DNA of 48,292 nucleotides from Desulfobulbaceae bacterium (GTDB taxonomy: Bacteria; Desulfobacterota; Desulfobulbia; Desulfobulbales; Desulfobulbaceae): the NCBI GenBank assembly GCA_023544645.1, contig JAMJFO010000018.1:1-48292 (forward strand), read 5' to 3'. This document shows, in pieces, positions 36,529 through 46,073 of the stretch. A program made the position numbers and the translations under genes. Under the pieces are notes generated by a model. The model did not search any database and was not told the DNA's origin. It worked only from the letters and a program-made list of their open reading frames with translations. Positions within the stretch are counted from its first letter, which is position 1. The number at the start of each line of letters is the position of its first letter.

Positions 36529-37785
36529 ATGTTCAAACCCTCAATTCTGGCGATGATTCTGGCGGGCGGTCGGGTAGATGAACTGGGTGTTTTGACGCAT
36601 TACCGCCCTAAATCGGCTGTTCCCTTCGGAGGGTTTGCCAGGGTCATTGATTTTGCCCTGTCCAACCTCATGCGTTCAGGTATCGAACTGGTTGCCATTC
36701 TCAGCCAGTACCGTTCCTTTTCCCTGATCAATCATATAGGCACCGGGGCAGCATGGGACATGATCGGCCGCTACCGGGGCATTTCTATCCTTCCTCCATA
36801 TAAGGATTTCAAAAGTTCCGAGTGGTACCGGGGATCGGCTGACGCCGTGTACCAGAACCTTGATTATGTTCGCTATCATTCCCCCAGGGATATTTTGATC
36901 CTGTCCGGAGATCATGTATACCAGATGGACTACGCGGAACTGCTGCGCTACCATAGGGAAAAAAACGCCGACCTCACCGCGGCCTTCATCGAGGTCGATC
37001 CCGTGGATGCACATCGGTTCGGGGTCGGTGAAATAACCTTTGAGGATGATAAGGGCGGCAGGCTGGTTCATTACGAGGAGAAACCCAAAACTCCCCGGGG
37101 CAATCTGGCCTCGCTGACCATTTTGTGCTTCCGGCCGGAAGTGCTTTATGAAATGCTCGAGGAGAACCAGAAGCACAACTCCTATGAGTTCGGCCGTGAT
37201 GTTATTCCCATGATGATGGAACGAAATCTCCGGGTCTACGGCTACCGCTACAAGGGTTACTGGGGATATACCCGGACGGTTGACGAATACTGGAGAACCA
37301 GCATGGATCTGCTGGGTCGCGATCCAAAGATCGATATGGAGAAATGGGGGCTGCGGACCAACCTGGAACACCGCGATATTCGGGACTGTCAGCCGCTCAA
37401 GGTCGGCAGCGGAGCGATCATTGACAACAGCATGGCCTACAACGGATGCCATATTGACGGCAGTGTAAAAAATTCAATACTGTTCCCCGGAGTAAGGATA
37501 GAGAAGGGGGCCGAGGTGGTTGATTCGGTGCTGTTTTTCAATAATATTGTCCAGGCGGACAGCCGGATCACCCGGACGGTCAGCGATGTGAATACCATAT
37601 TCGGTCCGGGATGCCGGATCGGCGGCCCGCCTGGTGGGGATGTCCGGGAGGGGATAACCGTTGTCGGATGGAACAATCATGTGCCGGAAGGAATGCAGAT
37701 CGGCCGCGGCTGCACCATTTATCCACAGCTTGGCATTGACGGATGGACGACTGATAACCTGCCGGATAATGAGGTGCTGCGGTGA
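36529..37785 (+). CDS. GlgC-family nucleotidyltransferase with altered nucleotide loop
   Basis: A 418-residue protein of the ADP-glucose pyrophosphorylase family: an N-terminal nucleotidyltransferase domain (about 1-270) and a C-terminal left-handed beta helix (about 290-410). SGDHVYQMDY (metal Asp) and the EEKP glucose-1-phosphate motif are kept. The glycine-rich loop that normally reads GGxGxRL is GGRVDEL, replacing the Arg that contacts the triphosphate in E. coli GlgC with Glu18. It may therefore be a regulatory subunit or have another substrate. The last four bases overlap the true glgC that follows. Confidence 0.8.
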   Translation: MFKPSILAMILAGGRVDELGVLTHYRPKSAVPFGGFARVIDFALSNLMRSGIELVAILSQYRSFSLINHIGTGAAWDMIGRYRGISILPPYKDFKSSEWYRGSADAVYQNLDYVRYHSPRDILILSGDHVYQMDYAELLRYHREKNADLTAAFIEVDPVDAHRFGVGEITFEDDKGGRLVHYEEKPKTPRGNLASLTILCFRPEVLYEMLEENQKHNSYEFGRDVIPMMMERNLRVYGYRYKGYWGYTRTVDEYWRTSMDLLGRDPKIDMEKWGLRTNLEHRDIRDCQPLKVGSGAIIDNSMAYNGCHIDGSVKNSILFPGVRIEKGAEVVDSVLFFNNIVQADSRITRTVSDVNTIFGPGCRIGGPPGGDVREGITVVGWNNHVPEGMQIGRGCTIYPQLGIDGWTTDNLPDNEVLR

Positions 37786-39050
37786 TCGCCGGTAAAGATG
37801 CCCTGGTGCTTCTGCTGGCAGGGGGGGTCGGTAGCCGGCTGAATATTCTTGTCGGTCACCGGGCCAAGCCGGCCGTGCCGTTTGCCGGTATTTACCGGAT
37901 CATCGATTTCAGTCTCAGCAACGTCATGAACTCCGGTCTGACCAGAGTGGGTGTCTTGACTCAGTATAAGCCGCTGTCCCTGATGCGTCATATCGGAGGG
38001 GGCGAGGCGTGGGATTTTACCGGTCGCACCAGGGGAGTCAAGATCCTGCCGCCCCGGACCGGCGAAAAGGAATCGGACTGGTATCAGGGCACAGCCGACG
38101 CCATCCGCCAGAATATTGATTTCATCCAGGCCAATCCCTCCGAGGAAATTCTTGTTTTGTCCGGTGACCATATATATAACATGGATTTTGACGCCATGAT
38201 CACCTATCACCGGTTCAAAAAAGCGGATGTGACGGTCGGCATGATGGTCGTGCCCAAAAGCCAGATCCACCAGTTCGGCGCCGGCATAGTTGATGAAGAG
38301 AACAGGGTTATCGGGTGGGAGGAAAAACCCGCGGTGCCCAAAACCAACCTGGCATCCATGGGCATCTATGTCTTTCGGACGAAATATCTGTTGCAGGTCC
38401 TGGCCAATGACCGGAATGAAGTTGACTTCGGCATGCACATACTCCCGCGCTCCATTGAAAATGACCGGGTGTTTGCCTATCCCTTTTACGGCTACTGGCG
38501 CGACGTCGGCACTATCCAGGCCTACTGGGAGGCCAATATGGATGTACTCGGTGAGAACTCCGACATCTCTCCCCAGGAATGGGGAATCCGCCCCAATGTC
38601 TCGGCGGATGGACGTCCCATGGACCGGGCGCCTGCCCGGTTCCTTGCCGGCAGCAGTGTTCGATCGTCCATGATATCGGCCGGCTGTACCATCGAGGGGA
38701 GTGTGGTCAATTCCGTCCTTTCTCCGGGAGTGCACGTGAAAAAGGGCGCTGTTGTCAGGGATTCCATTATTTTTGAGGATTCGGTCATCGAAGAGGGGGC
38801 AGTCGTAGATCTGGTCATCTGTGACAAACGGGTTCACATCGGTCCAGAAGCGATTGTCGGGTATGGAGAGGACAGGAATATTGTCAACAAAGCCCATCCA
38901 AAACATCTGTACACAGGCATTACCCTGGTAGGAAAGCAGGCGAAAATCCCCCGGCAGATGCAAATCGGCAGAAGCTGCATTGTCGCTCCCGGGCGCACGG
39001 CCGGTGATTTTGCCGGTTACCGGGCCCTGCTGGACGGAGATTCACTCTAA
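37782..39050 (+). CDS. glgC: Glucose-1-phosphate adenylyltransferase
   Basis: GlgC makes ADP-glucose from ATP and glucose 1-phosphate, the committed step of bacterial glycogen synthesis. The 422-residue protein has an intact loop LAGGVGSRL, RAKPAVPFAGIYRIIDFSLSN, SGDHIYNMDF with the metal-binding Asp, and WEEKP for the sugar phosphate; the beta-helix domain follows. It starts at GTG 37782, overlapping its paralogue by four bases, so the two are coupled and may form a mixed tetramer, as in the large/small subunit pairs of plants and the GlgC-GlgD pair of Bacillus. glgA and glgB are not in the window. Confidence 0.9.
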   Translation: MIAGKDALVLLLAGGVGSRLNILVGHRAKPAVPFAGIYRIIDFSLSNVMNSGLTRVGVLTQYKPLSLMRHIGGGEAWDFTGRTRGVKILPPRTGEKESDWYQGTADAIRQNIDFIQANPSEEILVLSGDHIYNMDFDAMITYHRFKKADVTVGMMVVPKSQIHQFGAGIVDEENRVIGWEEKPAVPKTNLASMGIYVFRTKYLLQVLANDRNEVDFGMHILPRSIENDRVFAYPFYGYWRDVGTIQAYWEANMDVLGENSDISPQEWGIRPNVSADGRPMDRAPARFLAGSSVRSSMISAGCTIEGSVVNSVLSPGVHVKKGAVVRDSIIFEDSVIEEGAVVDLVICDKRVHIGPEAIVGYGEDRNIVNKAHPKHLYTGITLVGKQAKIPRQMQIGRSCIVAPGRTAGDFAGYRALLDGDSL

Positions 39051-39340
39051 CCACCCCGCGCGCTTCAGGCCTCCTTTGCCTTTTTCCCTGCGATATTTCG
39101 GTGGAATGTATTTATCCCGTTGTTGTGTCCGGGAGAGAACCTGTTTTATGTTTGCGTGCTGTTGCCATGTCTTTTTTGTGAAATTTTAATGTATACTGTT
39201 TGTTGAACTGTCATGTGCTCAATATTTGTGATATATTTATTTTTGAGGAGTACCCATATGGCTTTCCTGGTTCAGTGAGTGGTGAAGGATCCGGGATATA
39301 CTGACAAATCTGTCCATATACATTGCCGGAGATATCGAAT
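39051..39340 (+). other. Intergenic region before the sensor kinase genes
   Basis: This stretch of about 290 bases is AT-rich after 39150. It contains a TATACT at 39194-39199 that may be a -10 element, and a complete GAGGAG-ATG-stop mini-frame of six codons (39245-39278). No other gene or strong hairpin is seen. Confidence 0.5.
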
Positions 39341-41224
39341 TTGGAAAATAATCAAGAGCAGCGCGAACAAGCCAGGGGGCCGCAGGGCCGACTTTCTGAA
39401 AAGGAAGACCTCCATGCCTGGATATTTGCCATATCCTGGACAATGATCATTATCATCTCCCTCACCTGGAACATTTCCCGTCAAAAAAAAGAGATCATTG
39501 AGATTGCCACCAACGAGGCAAAGACGATTTTTGAAAAAGATCTTGTCTATTATCGATGGGCCACCAGTCATAATGGAGTTTACGTACCCATAACAACAAA
39601 AACCAAGCCCAATCCCTATCTGCAGCATCTTCCGGAATCCCGCGCGGTTACGGCAACCGGCGTGCCGTTGACCCTTGTCAACCCGGAGTATATGATCCGT
39701 CAGGTCTATGATATGCAAACAGGTCCTGCCGGCGCCCTGGGGCATATCACCAGCCTGGATCCGATCCGTGACGAGAACGTTGCCGATCCGTGGGAGTCCG
39801 AGGCCCTTGATGCCTTTGAAAAAGGCGAAGAGCAGGTAATTTCTGTTGAAATGATTGACGGTGAGCCTTATCTCAGGCTGATGCGTCCGATGATGACCGA
39901 AACCGGATGTCTGAAATGCCACCGAAGGCAAGGGTACGAGATGGGCGATATCCGCGGCGGTATAAGCGTGGCTGTTCCCCTGGATGTTCTTTATTCCATA
40001 TTCCGGAAAGATCTTCTTATGCTGCTCCTGGCGCATTTTCCTTTGTGGATCATGGGGCTGACAGGTATTTTTTTCAGTTCGCACAGGATCAGTCTTTCCA
40101 TGCGCAAGAGGGAGGAAGCGGAAGCCAAAACCAGATCCATAATAAATAATATGCTTGATGGCCTGATCACCATGAGTGAAGACGGGACCATCGAGTCCCT
40201 GAATGCTCCTGCCTGTAGTCTCTTTGAGCGCCGGCCTTCAGAGCTGCTGGGGCAAAATATTACCAAGCTTATCCAGTTTCCAGGTGTGGTCTTTGCCGCC
40301 GCTCCCGATGAACAGAATGTATTGCCTGATTTGAGCAGCATGACCGGGGAGCAGATAGAGCTTCGTGGGTTCCGCAGGGATGGATCCACATTTCCCCTGG
40401 AGGTTTCCTTGAGTGAAATGGCGTTTGATGTCGGCCGATTATATATTGCCACGGTGCGGGATATAACCGAGGAGAAAATCCGAAAATCCGAGGCGTTGCG
40501 TACGGGGCAGCTGGCGGCGATCGGCGAGCTGGCCGCCGGGGTTGCCCACGAGATAAATAATCCCATCAACGGCATCATCAATTACAGCCAGATTCTTCTT
40601 GATAACGCCGACGAAAGGTATGACGATGCAGGCAGGGATTTTCTCTCCAGGATCATCAAGGAGGGGGAACGCATAGCGCTCATTGTCGGCAACCTTCTGT
40701 CGTTTGCCCGCCAGCGTGATGATGTTGTGGAGGAGGTCTCCATCAAGGAGATCATCGAGGACAGTGTTTCCCTGCTCATGCATCAGCTGCAGAAGGACGG
40801 TATACGGCTCTCGGTGGATATTCCGCCGGATCTGCCCTTTATTCAGGCCAATCCGCAGCAGATACAGCAGGTGATGGTCAACCTTCTCACCAACGCGAGC
40901 TATGCCCTGAACCAGCGATTTCCGGAAATGAATAAGGATAAACGCCTGGAGATCAAATGCGGGCAAAAAACAGCCATGGGCAAGGAATATATCAGTATTA
41001 CGGTCACGGACTGGGGTGTCGGTATACCCCAGGACATTATTGAACATATTTTTGATTCCCTGTTTACAACCAAACCACCTGGCAAGGGCACCGGCCTGGG
41101 CTTGAGCATCAGCAAGGGACTGGTCAGGGATCACCAGGGGTTTCTGTCAGTGGAAAGCAGCCCGGGAGGACCGACCGTGGCCACTGTCGATCTTCCGGTT
41201 GGAACCAGGGCTAATGGTCAGTGA
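39341..41224 (+). CDS. Membrane sensor histidine kinase with periplasmic CxxCH (DUF3365-like) domain
   Basis: A 627-residue sensor kinase. One membrane helix near residues 20-42 and a second near 220-245 bracket a periplasmic domain that resembles DUF3365/Tll0287; it ends with [10 protein letters not shown] (CxxCH at 190-194), the c-type haem attachment motif. Then come a PAS domain (about 265-385), a HisKA domain with the phospho-acceptor His403 in [14 protein letters not shown], and an HATPase_c domain ([13 protein letters not shown]). Start chosen at TTG 39341, after CCGGAG (39325-39330); TTG 39323 is an alternative. It opens the kinase-kinase-regulator cluster and probably senses redox state or a small molecule at the haem. 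Confidence 0.85.
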   Translation: MENNQEQREQARGPQGRLSEKEDLHAWIFAISWTMIIIISLTWNISRQKKEIIEIATNEAKTIFEKDLVYYRWATSHNGVYVPITTKTKPNPYLQHLPESRAVTATGVPLTLVNPEYMIRQVYDMQTGPAGALGHITSLDPIRDENVADPWESEALDAFEKGEEQVISVEMIDGEPYLRLMRPMMTETGCLKCHRRQGYEMGDIRGGISVAVPLDVLYSIFRKDLLMLLLAHFPLWIMGLTGIFFSSHRISLSMRKREEAEAKTRSIINNMLDGLITMSEDGTIESLNAPACSLFERRPSELLGQNITKLIQFPGVVFAAAPDEQNVLPDLSSMTGEQIELRGFRRDGSTFPLEVSLSEMAFDVGRLYIATVRDITEEKIRKSEALRTGQLAAIGELAAGVAHEINNPINGIINYSQILLDNADERYDDAGRDFLSRIIKEGERIALIVGNLLSFARQRDDVVEEVSIKEIIEDSVSLLMHQLQKDGIRLSVDIPPDLPFIQANPQQIQQVMVNLLTNASYALNQRFPEMNKDKRLEIKCGQKTAMGKEYISITVTDWGVGIPQDIIEHIFDSLFTTKPPGKGTGLGLSISKGLVRDHQGFLSVESSPGGPTVATVDLPVGTRANGQ

Positions 41225-41285
41225 CCCGCAGTTTTTCAGGGTGTGTGGAATCGCCGGTTAGATCAAAGGTTAAAAACAGGCAACG

Positions 41286-43292
41286 ATGATTAACGATAAC
41301 GGGAACCAGCTGTCGTTTCTGCAGTCCCTGGTTGATACCATCAACCTGCCCATGGTCGTGGTCGGCGTTGACATGCGAATCAGGTTTATCAATGCCGCCG
41401 CCGCCAGTCTTTTTGCCGACAAAATCACCGACACCGCTGTGGGAGAAAATTGCTATTCGTTTATGTTCGGCCAGGAGAAGTCCTGTGTTCGTCTCGGCAA
41501 GTGCTGTCCACTGGTCGACTGCCGGGAGTCGGGGGGAACGATCAAGACTGAATTCAAGATGGAGGGGCAGGACGAATTTCCCCGGTATTACGAGATCATC
41601 GCGACCGCGCTCTACAGCGAGAGCGGCGAGTTTCTCGGCGTTGTCGAGGCCTTTCATGATATAACCGACTGGAAATTGTTTGAAAGGTGGCTGAAATCCG
41701 CCCAAAAGGATTCTGAGAATCTCGTCCGGGAACAGACGACAAAACTTCTGGAGAGCAATCGGCACCTCCGGCAGGAGGTCCAGGAGCGACAGCGGACCGA
41801 AGTGGCCCTGCTCCGGGCAAGAAGACGCTCGGAACTTCTGTATCGGGTCATTCCCAGCGCCATCTTCACCGTGGACCTGAATCGCCGTATTACAAGCTGG
41901 AATGACAAGGCCGAGGCGCTCACCGGTTTTACCAGGGAGGAGATTGTAGGCAAGTCGTGCTCCGTATTTGCCATGTTCCCCTGCACAGAGCAGTGCGGAA
42001 TGTATTCCGACTCCATTGCCAAACCCATTGTCGGGCGCGAATGCATCATCAGGACAAAGGATGGGCAGCGGAGGACTATTTCCAAGAACGGTGATTTTCT
42101 CCTTGATGACGACGGCAATGTCATGGGCGCGGTGGAGAGTTTTGAGGACATAACCGACATCAAGAAAGTGGAAGAGCAGCTGATCAGCGAGCATGACAAG
42201 CTGAAAGGCATGCTTGCCGCAATGCGCCAGAGCATGCACATTCTTGGCCCGGATTATATTATTGAATACCAGAACGATGAGGCCAAGGCGGCCTTTGGCG
42301 ACAGGTACGGCGAAGAATGCTACCGCGTTTACCGGGACCGGGAAACCCCGTGTGAAGAGTGTCTGATGCAGGCCGCCATAAATACGGAATCGATCCAGCG
42401 CGTTGAACTCATGATGGGGAACAATACCTTTTACGATCAGAGTTATACACCGTTCATGGATGTTGATAATCAGGCCAAGGTGCTGGTTCTTTTGCGCGAT
42501 ATTACCGAGGAGAAACTTCTTCAGGCCGAAACCCTGCGGGCGGTTCAGCTTGCATCCGTCGGCCAGCTCGCGGCGGGCGTGGCCCATGAAATAAACAACC
42601 CGATAAACGGCATTATCAACTACGCCCAGATTATCCAGGATGAGGCCGGCGGAAACGAGGTCTTGTCCGACATCTCCGAAAAAATAATCAGGGAAGGGGA
42701 ACGGGTGGCAAATATAGTCAGCAACCTGCTGTCGTTTGCCCGGCAGAAGGAAGACAAGTCGGAGGAAATCAATCTTGTCAAGGTGGTGCATGATACCGTG
42801 GAACTTATCCGCTACCAGCTGTCCAGGAACTGTATAATCCTTGATATGGATTTCCCTGAAACATTACCCAGTGTTTTCGGGCATCATCAGCGTCTGCAGC
42901 AGGTGTTCCTCAATCTTGTCAGTAACGCCAGGTTTGCCCTCAACCAGCGTTTTTCCGGGAAAAACCCGCGGAAAAAACTCACAGTAAGCGGTGAAGAGAT
43001 AGAGCTGGAGGGCAGGCGCTATGTGCGCATTGTTTTCGAGGACATGGGAACCGGCATACCGGCGGAAAAAGTGGATAAAATATTTGAGCCGTTTTATTCT
43101 TCCAAGACCCAGGGGGAGGGAACCGGCCTCGGTTTGAGCATCAGCAGAGAGATAATAATTAAGCATGGAGGAGATCTTCACGTTGAAACACAGGAAGGTG
43201 AATATACGAAAATGATAGTCGATCTACCGGTGTACGATGGGCATGAGGGAAAGGTTTCCGACAATTCTTCAGCAGGAAAGGCACATGATTGA
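41286..43292 (+). CDS. Cytosolic multi-PAS histidine kinase with Cys-rich PAS domains
   Basis: A 668-residue kinase without membrane segments. Three PAS-like domains (about 10-130, 185-300, 310-410) are separated by a coiled coil (about 135-185). Each carries a cysteine group: CYSF...SCVRLGKCCPLVDC in the first, CSVFAMFPCTEQC in the second, CYRV...PCEEC in the third. Such clusters could hold iron-sulfur centres or react with thiols. HisKA has the acceptor His434 ([14 protein letters not shown]) and HATPase_c ends GTGLGLSIS. The H-box is almost identical to that of the preceding kinase, so the two are paralogues and may address the same regulator. Confidence 0.85.
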   Translation: MINDNGNQLSFLQSLVDTINLPMVVVGVDMRIRFINAAAASLFADKITDTAVGENCYSFMFGQEKSCVRLGKCCPLVDCRESGGTIKTEFKMEGQDEFPRYYEIIATALYSESGEFLGVVEAFHDITDWKLFERWLKSAQKDSENLVREQTTKLLESNRHLRQEVQERQRTEVALLRARRRSELLYRVIPSAIFTVDLNRRITSWNDKAEALTGFTREEIVGKSCSVFAMFPCTEQCGMYSDSIAKPIVGRECIIRTKDGQRRTISKNGDFLLDDDGNVMGAVESFEDITDIKKVEEQLISEHDKLKGMLAAMRQSMHILGPDYIIEYQNDEAKAAFGDRYGEECYRVYRDRETPCEECLMQAAINTESIQRVELMMGNNTFYDQSYTPFMDVDNQAKVLVLLRDITEEKLLQAETLRAVQLASVGQLAAGVAHEINNPINGIINYAQIIQDEAGGNEVLSDISEKIIREGERVANIVSNLLSFARQKEDKSEEINLVKVVHDTVELIRYQLSRNCIILDMDFPETLPSVFGHHQRLQQVFLNLVSNARFALNQRFSGKNPRKKLTVSGEEIELEGRRYVRIVFEDMGTGIPAEKVDKIFEPFYSSKTQGEGTGLGLSISREIIIKHGGDLHVETQEGEYTKMIVDLPVYDGHEGKVSDNSSAGKAHD

Positions 43293-45075
43293 TATAAGCA
43301 AGGAAGAATCAAGAATTCTGGTGGTGGATGACGAAGAAAGCCTGCGTCTGACCTTTAAAACCTTTCTGGCCCGCGAAGGATACGGGCCGGTGACTGTGGC
43401 GTCCACCTTTGACGAGGCATTGGATCTCATCGAGAACAATACCTATGACCTCATTGTTTCCGATATTGTGCTTGAGGGCGCCTCCGGTATTGATCTTTTA
43501 CGCCGGGCCAAAGAACTTAACCATGACTGCCCGGTGGTGATGGTGACCGGCTATCCCAATATTAAATCCGCTTCCGAAGCAGTCAGGCTTGGCGCCTTTG
43601 ATTATCTGGCAAAACCAGTGAAAAAGGAGGACCTGCTCCGCACGGCCAGGATGGCCCTGCAGCAATATTCGCTGCTCAAGGTCAAGGAAACCCTTGAGGA
43701 GGAAAAAGAACGATATCGCCAGAACCTGGAAACCATTTTCCGTAGCGTTCAGGATATAATTATTACCGTTGATCCGGATCTGGAAGTAGTCTTGATGAAT
43801 GACCGGGCCAAACAGCTGGCTGCCAAGGCAATACCCGAGTTGACGGTGGGGGCTAACCTGCAGAAAATCGACAGTGTCTTTACCGAAGCCTGTCAGCAGG
43901 ATGCCTTGATTGTGCTGCAGTCCCAGGAAGAACTGCCCGAGCACCGGATTGAGTTCCAGATGCCCGATGGAGGGCTGGCCGTTCTTCGCATAAGCGCAGC
44001 ACCACTGGTTCCGGGCACTGTCAATCTGCACGGGGTGGTGTTTGTCGCCCGCGATGTGAGCAGGCTTGAGTCGCTGGAACAGCGGGGACGCCGGCAGCAT
44101 TTTCATCGGCTGATCGGGAGCAGCCAGGCAATGCAGACCGTCTACACCCTGATTGAAAATGTCGGTCAGGTTGATACCTCGGTGCTTATTACCGGTGAAA
44201 GCGGAACAGGCAAGGAATTGGTGGCTGAGGCCCTGCATGCCGAAAGCCCGCGAAAGGATATGCCCCTGATCAAGGTCGACTGCACTGCGATCCCGGAAAA
44301 TCTGTTGGAGAGTGAGCTTTTCGGCCACAAAAAAGGCTCCTTTACCGGGGCGGACCGCAACCGTGAAGGACGGATTCTCCAGGCCGACGGCGGCACGCTG
44401 TTCCTTGACGAGATCGGCGACATCTCTTCGACCATGCAGCTGCGCCTCCTGCGTTTTCTCCAGGAAAGAACGTTTTATCCCGTGGGCCACGATATGCCCC
44501 TGAAAGTTGATGTCCGGGTCATTGCCGCCACCAACGCCGATCTCAAACAGAAGGTTGTTGAGGGGGGCTTCAGGGAAGATCTGTACTACAGGCTCCGGGT
44601 TATTGACATCGTTCTTCCTCCTCTGCGTGAGAGGGAGGAAGATCTGCCGCTGCTGGCCAAGCATTTTCTGGAGAAGTTCAACAAACGGCTTGGCAAAAAT
44701 ATCGCCGGCATCTCTGATCAGGCGCTGAGTGCGCTCGCTGATTACAACTGGCCGGGCAATGTCCGGGAGCTTGAACATATCATGGAACGGGCATGCGTAC
44801 TCTGCAATAATACAACCATCACCACCGACCATCTCTCCTACGAATTTTCCGAAACCGTTCATGACCCGGCCCGCAGGCAGAGCAGTGCCGACGATACCAA
44901 TGGTTCTGGTGAGCCCGAGCCTCCTCTTGATTCCGAGAGCGAACATGACCGGATAGTCAGGATACTCGTCAAGTGCAGTGGAAACAAGGCAAAGGCGGCG
45001 CGTCTGCTGGGTATTGATCGGAGCACCCTCTACCGGAAAATGCGGCTGTACAACATCGATCCGGCAGTGTACTGA
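43285..45075 (+). CDS. Sigma-54-dependent response regulator (receiver-PAS-AAA-Fis)
   Basis: A 596-residue enhancer-binding protein. Receiver domain (about 8-125) with the acidic pocket VVDDEE and phospho-acceptor Asp60; a PAS domain (about 155-270); a sigma-54 AAA+ domain (about 280-515) with Walker A GESGTGKE (304-311), a GSFTGA loop (351-356) that contacts sigma-54, and GGTLFLDEIGD; and a Fis-type helix-turn-helix at the end (GNKAKAARLLGIDRSTLYRKM). ATG 43285 overlaps the kinase gene by eight bases; AGGAAAGG precedes it. Its likely target is the promoter 290 bases downstream of its stop. Confidence 0.9.
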   Translation: MIDISKEESRILVVDDEESLRLTFKTFLAREGYGPVTVASTFDEALDLIENNTYDLIVSDIVLEGASGIDLLRRAKELNHDCPVVMVTGYPNIKSASEAVRLGAFDYLAKPVKKEDLLRTARMALQQYSLLKVKETLEEEKERYRQNLETIFRSVQDIIITVDPDLEVVLMNDRAKQLAAKAIPELTVGANLQKIDSVFTEACQQDALIVLQSQEELPEHRIEFQMPDGGLAVLRISAAPLVPGTVNLHGVVFVARDVSRLESLEQRGRRQHFHRLIGSSQAMQTVYTLIENVGQVDTSVLITGESGTGKELVAEALHAESPRKDMPLIKVDCTAIPENLLESELFGHKKGSFTGADRNREGRILQADGGTLFLDEIGDISSTMQLRLLRFLQERTFYPVGHDMPLKVDVRVIAATNADLKQKVVEGGFREDLYYRLRVIDIVLPPLREREEDLPLLAKHFLEKFNKRLGKNIAGISDQALSALADYNWPGNVRELEHIMERACVLCNNTTITTDHLSYEFSETVHDPARRQSSADDTNGSGEPEPPLDSESEHDRIVRILVKCSGNKAKAARLLGIDRSTLYRKMRLYNIDPAVY

Positions 45076-45085
45076 ACCGTTTTCT

Positions 45086-45142
45086 GCAACACATCTGTTC
45101 TATATATCCTGCATCACATCTGTTTCATACTACACTTTTGTT
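45086..45142 (+). repeat. Three copies of a 10-base motif, candidate binding sites for the regulator
   Basis: CACATCTGTT occurs at 45090-45099 and 45115-45124 (each within GCAWCACATCTGTT, 25 bases apart), with a variant CACTTTTGTT at 45133-45142. They lie 220-275 bases upstream of a -24/-12 promoter, the usual distance for sites bound by sigma-54 activators. Similar motifs recur after ftsH. Confidence 0.5.
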
Positions 45143-45362
45143 GCATGGTTTACGCTGTTGCAGGGTTGGCTATATTTTTTCGTAAGGTACTGTAATTAAG
45201 TTTTTTTATTTGTATCAGACTCTGCCTCGCAATGCCTGATTAATGTTTTTTTGCCGCTATTTCAGTGTTTGGGCATGGCGCTCAATTTTTCTCTTGTAAA
45301 AAAATCAATAAAAACGATATGTTGTTTGCGTGAACCTCTATCTTTTTCCGGATGATCTGATA

Positions 45363-45378
45363 TGGCACGGATCGTGCA
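45363..45378 (+). promoter_or_regulatory. Sigma-54 (-24/-12) promoter
   Basis: TGGCACGGATCGTGCA matches the consensus TGGCACG-N4-TTGCA with GG (45364-45365) and GC (45376-45377) exactly ten bases apart. It lies 70 bases before the first small membrane protein gene. Very likely active with the neighbouring sigma-54 regulator. Confidence 0.82.
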
Positions 45379-45447
45379 ATATGAAGGGCAAACGGAAATC
45401 GAAAGGAAGAAAAGACCTTACGGATACAACACAAAAGGAGGTTCATC

Positions 45448-45678
45448 ATGGCAAAGACATTACAGGAAAACAGGAGCAGGTTGGGTGGACTCAGGCTTGA
45501 TGTTGCTACCACGGATAAAATGGGTCGCGATGCAAGCGAGGTCGGAATCGGAGTCATCATGGTACTGGCAGCTTTGATCGGCATCTGGGGAATTGCCTGC
45601 CTCTTCGGCGGCATTATTCAGAGCGGAGGAGTTAGCGAGCTGATCAATGGTTACCTTGCCGCAGTCACCGGTCGCTAG
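45448..45678 (+). CDS. Small membrane protein of unknown function (first of pair)
   Basis: A 76-residue protein with a charged N-terminal third, one strong membrane helix (about residues 33-57, with AALIGIWGIACLFGG) and a C-terminal tail VSELINGYLAAVTGR. AAGGAGG at 45435-45441 is ideal, so it is surely translated, probably at a high level. I do not recognise the family. The helix-plus-tail pattern GIW...F...VSELI..Y..AVTG recurs in the next gene, so the two are paralogous and may form a hetero-oligomer in the membrane. Confidence 0.75.
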   Translation: MAKTLQENRSRLGGLRLDVATTDKMGRDASEVGIGVIMVLAALIGIWGIACLFGGIIQSGGVSELINGYLAAVTGR

Positions 45679-45728
45679 AAAAGCGAAGGAACAGGATAAT
45701 CAATAAACGATATACGGGAGGGATGATC

Positions 45729-46040
45729 ATGACACACGCAACAATGAAAAACAATCCCAAAACATCAGCGCTGATGATAGGTGTTGGCGCAATAGGGGCG
45801 GTCTTCGGAATCTGGGCTTTCACGGCATTCTTCTCGCTGCTTTCCGAGATGGGCTGGAGTGTTACGGAAGTGATCAGGCAGTACATGGTTGCAACCGGCG
45901 CAATCGGTGAATATGAGACATTGGTGGACTACTACACACACATCAAGGGATTTGAATACATAATCGCAGTTGCCTTCCTCGGCCTCTATCCCGCGTACTT
46001 CAAGTACGTTAACCGGACCAAGGCGCCGATGAAAGCATAA
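45729..46040 (+). CDS. Small membrane protein of unknown function (second of pair)
   Basis: A 103-residue protein with a short polar start, a membrane helix (about 13-37, with GAVFGIWAFTAFFSLL), an amphipathic VTEVIRQYMVATG segment, a polar middle rich in Tyr and Glu, and a second helix (about 74-92, IIAVAFLGLYPAYF), then a basic end. ATG 45729 follows GGGAGG at proper spacing; ATG 45723 is too close to it. The first helix and the segment after it align with the preceding protein. Function unknown. It ends the operon before a strong terminator. Confidence 0.72.
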   Translation: MTHATMKNNPKTSALMIGVGAIGAVFGIWAFTAFFSLLSEMGWSVTEVIRQYMVATGAIGEYETLVDYYTHIKGFEYIIAVAFLGLYPAYFKYVNRTKAPMKA

Positions 46041-46073
46041 ATGGATGTCGGTAAACATACGAGACGGGATGAC

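Larger units (their letters stand above)
45076..45447 (+). promoter_or_regulatory. Regulatory region between the regulator and the small membrane protein genes
   Basis: This 372-base gap has no convincing gene. From left to right it shows the motif repeats (45086-45142), an AT-rich stretch with several T and A runs (about 45160-45340) where DNA bending is likely, and the -24/-12 element (45363-45378). The layout is that of a sigma-54 control region. Confidence 0.6.

Noticed and set aside
39258-39278. GAGGAG followed by ATG and a six-codon frame before the first sensor kinase
   Set aside because: The site looks good, but six codons are too few to claim a gene; it might be a leader minigene, noted with the intergenic region.
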